Shown in pieces: positions 8,827 to 16,455 of a stretch of 42,732 nucleotides of DNA. The stretch is from Acidobacteriota bacterium (GTDB lineage: Bacteria > Acidobacteriota > Terriglobia > Terriglobales > Acidobacteriaceae). The stretch is taken from the NCBI GenBank assembly GCA_003225075.1, contig QIAP01000048.1, positions 1 through 42,732 on the forward strand. Reading direction: 5' to 3'. The notes beneath the pieces were generated by a model. It did no database searches, was not told the DNA's origin, and saw only the letters and a program-made list of their open reading frames with translations. How positions within the stretch are numbered: position 1 is the stretch's first letter; every line of letters begins with the position of its first letter. Both the position numbers and the translations under genes were made by a program.

Positions 8827-9654
8827 CTACGCAACCTCCGCCGCTCTCGGCACCGCCTGCTGCATGTCGAGTGGCATGACGGTTTCCATCAGCGAGGCGC
8901 CACCGTCCACGGCGAGGGTCTGGCCTGTAATCCAACTTGCTTCGTCCGAGCAAAGCAGTGCAACGGCATTCCCAATGTCCGCCGGTGTACCCAGGTGTCC
9001 CATCGGTATCCATCCCCCTTCATGCCAGTCCCGAATTTTCTGTTGGGCTTCTTTGGGTAGAGTATTTAAAACGCTATCCTCGATCCAGCCCGGACTAATG
9101 GCGTTCACCGTGATTCGCCGTCTTGCGAGAGCTACCGCGAAGTAGCGGCACAGCGACTCCATGGCGGCTTTCGCCGACCCCATAGCCACCCAGGGCTGCC
9201 AGCTCCCAAATCTGCCACCCGGAGCATAAGTGATGCCGATAATTCTGCCTCCGTCCCGCATCAACTGGCTCGCCTCCCGGGCCCCGACCAAGAAGGCCTT
9301 GGCCTGGGAATTGAGGGCGGTGTCCCATTGCTCGAGCGTGATGTTCATGGGCCCTGTATAGAAGCCGGGGAGATCAGGACGCGCGTTGTGGACAAAAATA
9401 TCGAGTTTCCCAAACTCCGCTTTCACGCGCCCAAACATTCGGCCGACATCTTCATGACGACACACATCAGCCTGAACCAGAAAGCCATCGGATCCGCACT
9501 CGCGGACCTTTGACAAGGTGACTTTGGCCGCATCTTCATTCTGGTAGTAGTGGACCGCCACGCGGGCTCCCTTTCCAGCCAGCTTTATTGCGATGCCCCT
9601 GCCGATGCCCCGCGAGCTGCCAGTGACGAGCGCATATTTTCCTGCCGTCGACAT
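8827..9654 (-). CDS. SDR-family oxidoreductase, enoyl-ACP-reductase-like, no catalytic Tyr
   Basis: The 275-residue protein is a Rossmann-fold short-chain dehydrogenase: TGSSRGIGRG near the N-terminus binds NAD(P), VHNARPD replaces the usual NNAG, and the C-terminus has ITGQTLAVDGG. The active-site helix reads WQPWVAMGSAKAAMESL. The Lys is present, but the classical YxxxK position is Met, and the FabI/FabL-type Tyr-x6-Lys position is Trp. A Tyr in GITYAPGG, where the second FabI tyrosine would lie, remains. The start is set at ATG 9654 because GGGAGG lies just before it; the GTG two codons upstream overlaps that site. The substrate is unknown; fatty-acid enoyl reduction is a possibility. Confidence 0.85.
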   Translation of the reverse strand: MSTAGKYALVTGSSRGIGRGIAIKLAGKGARVAVHYYQNEDAAKVTLSKVRECGSDGFLVQADVCRHEDVGRMFGRVKAEFGKLDIFVHNARPDLPGFYTGPMNITLEQWDTALNSQAKAFLVGAREASQLMRDGGRIIGITYAPGGRFGSWQPWVAMGSAKAAMESLCRYFAVALARRRITVNAISPGWIEDSVLNTLPKEAQQKIRDWHEGGWIPMGHLGTPADIGNAVALLCSDEASWITGQTLAVDGGASLMETVMPLDMQQAVPRAAEVA

Positions 9655-9811
9655 AAACACCTCCCAGACCTACGGGCGCATATTAGAGCCGCTTCAGAGC
9701 GTCATGTCAATTGGAGAACCAACTAGGGGTTGTTGGCGAAATAGCCTGTGAGAACTTGCGATCTCTCGCAGGGTCACAACCCATGAATGTAGATGTGGAA
9801 AGATGAAAGTC

Positions 9812-10807
9812 TCAATCGACTGAATTGCCATAAGTGGGCACATTTTGCTGGATTAAAAAAACCAAGCGCCGGGCTCGCAATGCCCAGTCACTTTGCGGAT
9901 ATTGCGCCGTCACCTGCTGGGCCAGCGCTAATGCTCGGTTTTTGGATTCTTCTGATTTCTTGGCTTGCTCTTCGGTCTTGTAGATTTCAATCAAGGCTGA
10001 GCGTCGCCATGCCGCGTCGTAGAGGGCCTGGGGCGCTGCCGGGGACTGTGGGTGTTCCTTGGCATATTTCTCGTAAAGGTCCGCTTCCTTGTCGGGACAC
10101 TTGGGAGAACCCTGCCAATCGCCACACAGTTTGTTATCGATAAGATGAAACGCAGCGAGATCGGCCCATTTCGTGCCGGGAAACTTCTTCATCACGAGCT
10201 TCATCCACTGCTCGTCCATGCCCTGGCGCAAGTAGGATTCCTTCTCACGCGACGAAGGACGCGTCGAGACGTCGGCTTTTTCTATCTGCCAACGAATATC
10301 ACCTGCCCGGTACAATGCTTCTCCAGCGAGCTGAGAGGTTGGAAAAAAATCATAGATACGGTAGTAGAGGCGCATAGCATCTTGCGCTGCTCCCTTACGT
10401 CCATTTCGCTGGCTGGCTTGATCTTCGGAATCGGCTGCTTCGCCGAATAGAATCTTATCGCCATCAGCGGTGGAGGATCGCACCATTCCTTTGCCCAACA
10501 GCCACCCGGTAATGGTCTTTGCTGGAACATCTTCTTCATCCATAGCCTCGTCCCGCCGCGTGTCCCCGAGCATGGCCTCGACGTGCACCCAATCGCGACT
10601 CGTTTCCAGGATTATCAGTTCGCGTCCGCGCTCAACCGCACTGAGCTTTGCCGAATTCGTATCCGGCGACAAGTAAAGGCTCGCGGCGCGGACGAGAGTG
10701 GCATGCTCAGCCACAGCAAAAGCCGCGGCACTGTACAAAGCGATTAGGGAGCAAAGGATAATCCCACGATAATTGTTGATCACGCTCTTCCTCAAATGAA
10801 TTTCCAT
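9812..10807 (-). CDS. Exported SH3-domain and TPR-like protein
   Basis: The protein has a hydrophobic export signal (IILCSLIALYSAAAFA) after a basic N-terminus, then a bacterial SH3 fold (about VRAASLYLSPDTNSAKL to SRDWVHV), a short GWLLGKGMV end-strand and an alpha-helical region with TPR/BamD-like repeats (LYYRIYDFFPTSQLAGEALYRAGD; YAKEHPQSPAAPQALYDAAWR; VTAQYPQSDWALRARR). It is expected in the periplasm, probably binding cell wall or assembly partners. ATG 10807 gives a normal-length signal peptide; an in-frame ATG at 10855 would add 16 basic residues. There is no lipobox Cys, so it is soluble or signal-anchored rather than a lipoprotein. Function unknown. Confidence 0.8.
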   Translation of the reverse strand: MEIHLRKSVINNYRGIILCSLIALYSAAAFAVAEHATLVRAASLYLSPDTNSAKLSAVERGRELIILETSRDWVHVEAMLGDTRRDEAMDEEDVPAKTITGWLLGKGMVRSSTADGDKILFGEAADSEDQASQRNGRKGAAQDAMRLYYRIYDFFPTSQLAGEALYRAGDIRWQIEKADVSTRPSSREKESYLRQGMDEQWMKLVMKKFPGTKWADLAAFHLIDNKLCGDWQGSPKCPDKEADLYEKYAKEHPQSPAAPQALYDAAWRRSALIEIYKTEEQAKKSEESKNRALALAQQVTAQYPQSDWALRARRLVFLIQQNVPTYGNSVD

Positions 10808-10921
10808 GTAGCGAAGCGCATGCCTCGCACTGCGAAAACGGACTTGTTGAAGCATCTGTGCCTATTGTAATAGTTGTGCCGGCGGGGACAGTCTAACTCT
10901 AGGAACTTTGTGGGATTTCAG

Positions 10922-11920
10922 TCAGCGTGCGACGAAATTAGTAGCGGAATTCCCGGTGATCTTCTGTAGCAGTTTCGGCTCAATATTCCCACCGCTGATC
11001 ACAGCCACATTCAACTTGGTGCTTGGTAACTGATCGCGATGAAACAGAAATGCCGCGACGGCCACGGCGCCGCTCGGTTCAGCGATAGTCTTCGGATCAA
11101 GGGCCAGCCTTCGGACGGACTCTCGAATCTCATCTTCTGTGACGGTGACAATATCGTCCACATACTTGCGAATGTGTTCAAAATTAATCGCACCTATGCT
11201 CTGGGTACGTAGCCCGTCGGCAATAGTGCGGGTGACTTTCTCAGCATCGAAGTGGACAAGTTTTCCAGATCGCAGAGTTGCTTGGGCGTCTCCCGCTAGT
11301 TCGGGCTCGACACCTAGTACCTTGGTACCGGGGCTACTCAGTTTGATTGCGCTCGCGATCCCGCTAATCATGCCGCCGCCACCGACCGGCACTAACACCA
11401 TTTCCACCTCGGGCAGGTCCTCAAGAATTTCTAAACCAATCGTACCCTGGCCGGCTATGATCTTTTCATCGTTATAGGGGGGCACTATGACATAACCGTG
11501 AGTCTCCGCGAGTTCCTCCGCCTTGGCCTGACGCTCCGCGCTGCCCGGACCCACGATAACAATCTCGGCACCCAAGGAAGCCGTCGCTTGCCGCTTGATT
11601 GCCGGAGCGTTGTTCGGCATCACTATTATTGCTTTTACGCCCAGCGTCCTTGCCGCATAAGCAACGCCTTGCGCATGATTGCCGCTGGAGTAGGTGATTA
11701 CTCCGCGGCCCCGCTCCTCTTCTGAAAGTGATGCGATCTTGTTGTAAGCTCCCCGAAGTTTGAAGGAACCGATAGGCTGCTGATTTTCCAATTTCAGAAA
11801 CAGGCGACGCTCGTCTTGAGCCGCAACTGCTTGGGGAATGCTGGATTCAAGCAACTGCGTGCGTGCGGCTATCCCGCGAAGACGCCCTTGCGCCTGTTTA
11901 ACGTCATCGAGCGTGACTAT
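10922..11920 (-). CDS. ilvA: Threonine/serine dehydratase (PLP-dependent), apparent ATA start
   Basis: This enzyme deaminates L-threonine (or serine) to a 2-oxo acid using pyridoxal phosphate. Family motifs are PIGSFKLRGAYNK (Schiff-base Lys about residue 54 if the protein starts at 11920), SSGNHAQGVAYA and the phosphate-binding VGGGGMISG. There is no C-terminal ACT domain, so it resembles the short catabolic/TdcB type rather than the isoleucine-inhibited enzyme. The family N-terminus (VTLDDVKQAQGRLRGIAART) is present in frame, but no ATG, GTG or TTG precedes it. An ATA at 11920-11918, seven bases after GGAG (11931-11928), is the best start. The first canonical start is TTG at 11854, inside the domain. 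It sits 28 bases after rnj. Confidence 0.9.
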   Translation of the reverse strand: MVTLDDVKQAQGRLRGIAARTQLLESSIPQAVAAQDERRLFLKLENQQPIGSFKLRGAYNKIASLSEEERGRGVITYSSGNHAQGVAYAARTLGVKAIIVMPNNAPAIKRQATASLGAEIVIVGPGSAERQAKAEELAETHGYVIVPPYNDEKIIAGQGTIGLEILEDLPEVEMVLVPVGGGGMISGIASAIKLSSPGTKVLGVEPELAGDAQATLRSGKLVHFDAEKVTRTIADGLRTQSIGAINFEHIRKYVDDIVTVTEDEIRESVRRLALDPKTIAEPSGAVAVAAFLFHRDQLPSTKLNVAVISGGNIEPKLLQKITGNSATNFVAR

Positions 11921-11948
11921 TAGAGTTCTCCAAGAATATCTGTGAAGT

Positions 11949-13625
11949 TTATATTTCCAGGATCACGGGCATGATCAGTGGTCTCTTTTGCGTTTGTTTT
12001 GAAATATAGCGCTTCAAATCGGAACGGATTTTTTCTTTGATCACGCCGTAATCGGCCTTCTCTTCGGCGCTGGATAGCTCGAGAGTTTGCAACACGATCT
12101 GGCGCGCTCCCGCCATAAAACCGTCTTCACCTGGGGCAAAGCCGCGAGTAACAATTTCCGGACTGGTACTTTCCACGCGGCCGGTTAACTTATTGATAGC
12201 GATGATAGGGAGAACAATCCCATCTTCGCTCAGGTGCCGGCGATCCTTGATAATCAAATCTTCAACCACGTCGGTGCGCGAGCCGGAATCGATACAAACT
12301 CGCCCAACGTTTACTCGTCCCGTTTTCCGCGCGCCCAGTTCATCAAACTCCAGAACATCCCCACTCTCGAGGAGAACCACTTTGCCGACTGACCCATGCA
12401 TGGCAGCCGCCAACTCGGCGTGCAGCTTCAATTGTCGATATTCACCGTGGATTGGGATGAAATAGCGGGGCTTTACCAGATTGATAATCAGCTTTAGCTC
12501 TTCCTGGCTGGCGTGCCCGCTGACGTGTACGGGCGGGGAGGAGCCATCTTCGTAAATCACATGGGCTTCTCGCCTGAACAGGTGATCGATCATGCGGTAA
12601 ATCGCTTTCTCATTTCCTGGGATGATGCGCGAAGAAAGCATCACCGTATCACCCTTCTCGATCTTGGCGTGCTTATGAGTATCCACAGCGGCGCGGGAAA
12701 GCGCCGACATCGGCTCACCTTGCGTCCCGCTGATCAGCACGCATACTTTTTCGGGTGCGAAATTCTTCATCTCTCCGGGATGAATCAACACACCGTCGGG
12801 AATCTCGATGTAGCCTAGATCCTCTGCGATCTCGGCCGAACTGTTCATGGAACGTCCAATAAATGCCACCTTGCGACCGTGCTGCCATGCCAATTCAATG
12901 GCCAACTTGATGCGGTGTATGGAGGACGAGAAACAGGAAATGAACAGTCGCCGTTGAGTACGCGCAAATACCTCATCGAACTTACGGCGCACAGCTCGCT
13001 CGCTCGGGGTGTAGCCCTTGCGCTCCACGTTCGTCGAATCTTGGAAGAGCGCCAGCACACCCTCTTTGCCGTATTCAGCAAATGAATGGAGATCAAAAAG
13101 CTTGTTATCTGTCGGGGTAGGGTCAACCTTAAAGTCACCTGTGTGCATGACGACCCCGAGAGGAGTGTGGATCGCCAGCGACACACAATCGACAAGACTA
13201 TGGGTTACCTGAATCGGGTGAATGGCAAAGGGTCCAATGCGGAAGCGCTCCCCCGGCTTGATTTCGCGCAACTCGGCGTTGTCCAGAAGCCCGTGTTCTT
13301 CCAACTTGTCTTCCACATAGGCGAGCGTGAACTCCGTGCCCCACACCGGCACGTTCAGCTCGAACAGGATCCAAGGCAACGCTCCAATGTGATCTTCGTG
13401 TCCATGGGTCAATACAATTGCGCGCACCCGCTGCCGATTTTCAATCAGGTAGGAGATATCTGGAACAACTATATCTACGCCCAGGAGCTCCGCTTCGGGA
13501 AACATCAGGCCGGCGTCGATGACGATAATGTCGTCGCCCCAGCGCAAGGCCATGCAGTTCATACCGAACTCGCCAAGCCCGCCGAGGGGCACAACGTGAA
13601 GTTTTCCAGATGCCATTGGGTTCAC
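11949..13625 (-). CDS. rnj: Ribonuclease J
   Basis: RNase J is a beta-CASP metallo-beta-lactamase ribonuclease with 5'-3' exo- and endonuclease activity, used in RNA decay and rRNA maturation. The 558-residue length is normal. Visible motifs are THGHEDHIG (residues 73-81) for the two zinc ions, MHTGDFKVDPTP, the beta-CASP FISCFSSSIHRI block, SGTQGEPMSALSR and the C-terminal VSGHASQEEL and IPIHGEYR metal/phosphate motifs. The GTG at 13625 and an ATG three codons later are both possible starts; neither has a strong ribosome binding site. It is the first gene after a 114-base gap and is probably co-transcribed with the threonine dehydratase. Confidence 0.96.
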   Translation of the reverse strand: MNPMASGKLHVVPLGGLGEFGMNCMALRWGDDIIVIDAGLMFPEAELLGVDIVVPDISYLIENRQRVRAIVLTHGHEDHIGALPWILFELNVPVWGTEFTLAYVEDKLEEHGLLDNAELREIKPGERFRIGPFAIHPIQVTHSLVDCVSLAIHTPLGVVMHTGDFKVDPTPTDNKLFDLHSFAEYGKEGVLALFQDSTNVERKGYTPSERAVRRKFDEVFARTQRRLFISCFSSSIHRIKLAIELAWQHGRKVAFIGRSMNSSAEIAEDLGYIEIPDGVLIHPGEMKNFAPEKVCVLISGTQGEPMSALSRAAVDTHKHAKIEKGDTVMLSSRIIPGNEKAIYRMIDHLFRREAHVIYEDGSSPPVHVSGHASQEELKLIINLVKPRYFIPIHGEYRQLKLHAELAAAMHGSVGKVVLLESGDVLEFDELGARKTGRVNVGRVCIDSGSRTDVVEDLIIKDRRHLSEDGIVLPIIAINKLTGRVESTSPEIVTRGFAPGEDGFMAGARQIVLQTLELSSAEEKADYGVIKEKIRSDLKRYISKQTQKRPLIMPVILEI

Positions 13626-13739
13626 TTGATGCTAGCACAGAGATGAGCCGCAGTCGGTGGACGTATCACCCTGAAAATGGAAATCGCAGACCCTCAGAGC
13701 AGAATGGAGGTTTCAAAAGCTGGTTGTCCAGGTCATTCT

Positions 13740-15107
13740 TTAGCTCGTTGGCTGGGGAGCTTCGTCACTCGTCCAAGGTTCTCTCGAATGGGAGCGTCGG
13801 CGGGGAGTTGATTGAAGCAGAGGCTCGGAGGCCGCCACGATACAAAGGACGTAAAAGAGAGCAGCGTTACCCGGAACATGTAAATTGAAATCCACGAAGC
13901 TGTGGACCAGTATTCCGGTACAGCCGAGCAATGCGGCCAGTGTCACCGCGCCGTTGATGTTGACTGCCCAATCGTGGAGTTTCTTAAGGCCGGTGCGCCA
14001 TAGCACTACCAGGAACCACAGCATGGTTGCGAATCCGAGCGCACCCATTTCGACCAGCAACTGCAGGTAATCATTGTGGGCTTCATTGACGAAGAAATTC
14101 GTGTAAAAGCTGCGGAATTGTGGGTAAACGACGGGAAAAGCTCCTAGCCCCCAACCCAGCACTGGCTTTTGCATGAACATGTGCAGGCTATCTCGATCAA
14201 TGGCCAGCCGCATTCCTCCCGACATCTCCGCTTTTGCCTCAGTTCGGATACTTGCCATGCGATTCGCCAGTTCGCCACCGCCAACCCAAGTGAGGAGCCC
14301 AAAGACGACCAGGAGAAAAATTCCGCCCACAATGACAGCTTTGGGACGTTTACGTCCAGTCATCACCACAGCGGCAAAGAATGTCATCTCAATCGCCAGG
14401 GCGGACATTCCGCCTCGCGAACTGGAAAGAAAAATTGTGCTTGCCATTACCGCAGCCGCAACTCCGGCGATGGTTCTCTTTACTCCATGGGCGTAGCGCG
14501 TGAAACAGAACACCAATGGAATAGGCGCCAGCATTTCCATGAGCCCGGCGAAGTGGTTGTGATTAACGTACGGACCATAAATCCAACCACCCAGATGAGC
14601 TTCGCGGAGCCAGTAGATTTTTCCATTCGGGGCAAGGCTTTGGATTAGCGCGAACAACGCCACCGAGGATCCGTAGATCGACAGAATCAGGGCGAGTTTC
14701 TTCGCCTGCGATGCTCTTCGCAGACATTGCACCGCAAGGAAACAAAGCATTCCGTACGCGAAGTACAACAGTGCCTTGGAGGAAGTTTCATATTTATAGG
14801 CGCTTCGACCCGTGGCTAGCTGGACAAGAATCAAGCTCGCGAAAACGAACATCGGCAAGAATAGCGGATTTCGCGTGACTCTGAGCGCACTCGATCTGAT
14901 CTGCTGAATCATCCAAACAAGGAAGAGCAGCGATGCGCCGAATTCCAGAATGAAGATTGACCAGGGCTCAACAGCTCCAAAGGCCAAAGGACCGAAAAGA
15001 AGAAGGCCAATGATTCCGTAGAAAACAACGGAGTCGACGCGAGAGGGTTTAAAAGTCCTTCGCGATACTAATGTCGGTTCCGCAGCTACAAGAATCGGAG
15101 ATGTCAC
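13740..15107 (-). CDS. O-antigen ligase/polymerase-like membrane protein
   Basis: The 455-residue protein has about ten to twelve hydrophobic segments and one large periplasmic loop, the Wzy_C/WaaL architecture. The loop region contains LGWGLGAFPVVYPQFR and FVNEAHNDYLQLLVEMG, where the NxAHNxYL-type His is typical of O-antigen ligases and polymerases. It would join or polymerise lipid-linked glycan in the outer leaflet of the inner membrane. It is the last gene of a three-gene unit with the BY-kinase and TPR/jelly-roll genes, 45 bases after the latter. The GTG start has only a partial ribosome binding site (AAGAG). Whether it ligates or polymerises cannot be told from sequence. Confidence 0.88.
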   Translation of the reverse strand: MTSPILVAAEPTLVSRRTFKPSRVDSVVFYGIIGLLLFGPLAFGAVEPWSIFILEFGASLLFLVWMIQQIRSSALRVTRNPLFLPMFVFASLILVQLATGRSAYKYETSSKALLYFAYGMLCFLAVQCLRRASQAKKLALILSIYGSSVALFALIQSLAPNGKIYWLREAHLGGWIYGPYVNHNHFAGLMEMLAPIPLVFCFTRYAHGVKRTIAGVAAAVMASTIFLSSSRGGMSALAIEMTFFAAVVMTGRKRPKAVIVGGIFLLVVFGLLTWVGGGELANRMASIRTEAKAEMSGGMRLAIDRDSLHMFMQKPVLGWGLGAFPVVYPQFRSFYTNFFVNEAHNDYLQLLVEMGALGFATMLWFLVVLWRTGLKKLHDWAVNINGAVTLAALLGCTGILVHSFVDFNLHVPGNAALFYVLCIVAASEPLLQSTPRRRSHSREPWTSDEAPQPTS

Positions 15108-15151
15108 GAACAGCTCTTGTTATCGACGATTTTTGAACGCCATTTCACGAT

Positions 15152-16417
15152 CTACTTTGAACCAGACTGCTTCTGAACAAGTTGGAAGTCATCGATCCAA
15201 AGCTTACCGCGGATGGGGCTGCCAGCAGGGACGCGCGCCACCCGCAGCACGAGCAATTTTGTTTCGGGTCCAGTCGTAAAATCTGCATTCACCGGTTTCC
15301 AGAACTCCGCGTCTTTCAGATCGTCACTCTCGAAATAGGTTTTCGTTGAATACACGTCGTGAATGGCGAAGCGCGGGCCGCCCGCGCCCTCGATCTCCCC
15401 GGCTTTAAAATAGCCTGAAAACTCGTATTCCGTATTGGGCTGAACCGCGATGAATTGATAGATTCCCGCATCAGTCACTCCCGGACCGTCAAAGGTAATA
15501 GAAAGCGATCTGTACCCTCCATGAAAGGCGCTGGGATCAAGAGCTAGCGAAACACCGGGTTGCTTGAGGTACTGCCAATCGAACCCACCATTCAGGATGT
15601 CAAGGCCGAAGGTGCCGTTCACAATGAGATTATTGGGGGACGCCAGATAAGACGATAGTCCCAGAATTCCCGATGCTTGTTGCCAGACCAAACGTGCCTG
15701 CTCCGCCTCGCCTTGTAGGACGAGGTACTTGACGTAGCGGAAAAGGTAAACTGGTTCGAAGCGCTGGGTTGATTTCATTAGGGCCGACCATACTTTCGCC
15801 GCTCCTACAGTCTCCTTCCTGTCAATCAGAAGATCAAGGAATGCGAGGTATGCCTCGACCCGCGGTGGGACCACTTTCCGAAGAAGCGCATCTACATCGG
15901 GATTAGCCCTCCAGCAGAGCTGCAACGCGGCGTACGGGAGATACGGATCGTTCTGCAGCACCACACGGAACTCTCGAAGCGCGCTCTCTGTGTCACCTTG
16001 CACAAGGTAAAAATTGGCCGCCTCCCATGCGACCCCCGGCGTTACTGGATCGGCCCGAATGGCGTGTTCGACGGCATCTTTCTCCTCATTTGTGTAGCTC
16101 ATCAAGCGAAGTACCGCCGAAAGATCAAACCAGTAGCGGGCGACATATGGATTGAGTTGTACGGAGAGCCTGTATTGCTCAAGGGCGGCTGAAGGATTCC
16201 GTGCTATCAGTTCGAGATACCGCCCCAGTTCGTGACGATATTCGGCATTGCCAGCCTCAAGCTTGGCGGCGATTTGCAGACTGCTCAACTGGGCACGGCT
16301 TGCGAGATGGGCCGCCACATACTCTCGAGTCACAAGAGTCATGTACGTGCTGGTGATTAGAAGAGAAAGCGTAATTAGCCAAAATCTTTGGTTACGCGAG
16401 CCGAGGACGACTTTCAT
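15152..16417 (-). CDS. Membrane-anchored TPR protein with C-terminal jelly-roll (CBM-like) domain
   Basis: A single N-terminal membrane segment (FWLITLSLLITSTYMTLV) is followed by TPR-like helical repeats (AALEQYRLSVQLNPYVARYW; ALREFRVVLQNDP and others, about residues 45-250). From about 260 to the end there is a beta sandwich that starts NLIVNGTFG and ends GKLWIDDFQL, the pattern of CBM4/9-type carbohydrate-binding modules. The soluble part should face the periplasm. It lies between a Wzz/BY-kinase and an O-antigen ligase-like gene, so a role in holding or guiding nascent polysaccharide is inferred. The frame also opens at TTG 16459, overlapping the upstream gene; ATG 16417 gives a better membrane anchor. 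No specific named family recognised. Confidence 0.8.
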   Translation of the reverse strand: MKVVLGSRNQRFWLITLSLLITSTYMTLVTREYVAAHLASRAQLSSLQIAAKLEAGNAEYRHELGRYLELIARNPSAALEQYRLSVQLNPYVARYWFDLSAVLRLMSYTNEEKDAVEHAIRADPVTPGVAWEAANFYLVQGDTESALREFRVVLQNDPYLPYAALQLCWRANPDVDALLRKVVPPRVEAYLAFLDLLIDRKETVGAAKVWSALMKSTQRFEPVYLFRYVKYLVLQGEAEQARLVWQQASGILGLSSYLASPNNLIVNGTFGLDILNGGFDWQYLKQPGVSLALDPSAFHGGYRSLSITFDGPGVTDAGIYQFIAVQPNTEYEFSGYFKAGEIEGAGGPRFAIHDVYSTKTYFESDDLKDAEFWKPVNADFTTGPETKLLVLRVARVPAGSPIRGKLWIDDFQLVQKQSGSK

Positions 16418-16455
16418 TGTTATGTTGCCACTATCGTAGAGACAGAACCTTGACT

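Noticed and set aside
13086-13646. 186-codon plus-strand frame opposite RNase J
   Set aside because: Antisense to a highly conserved gene; no domain or ribosome binding site.
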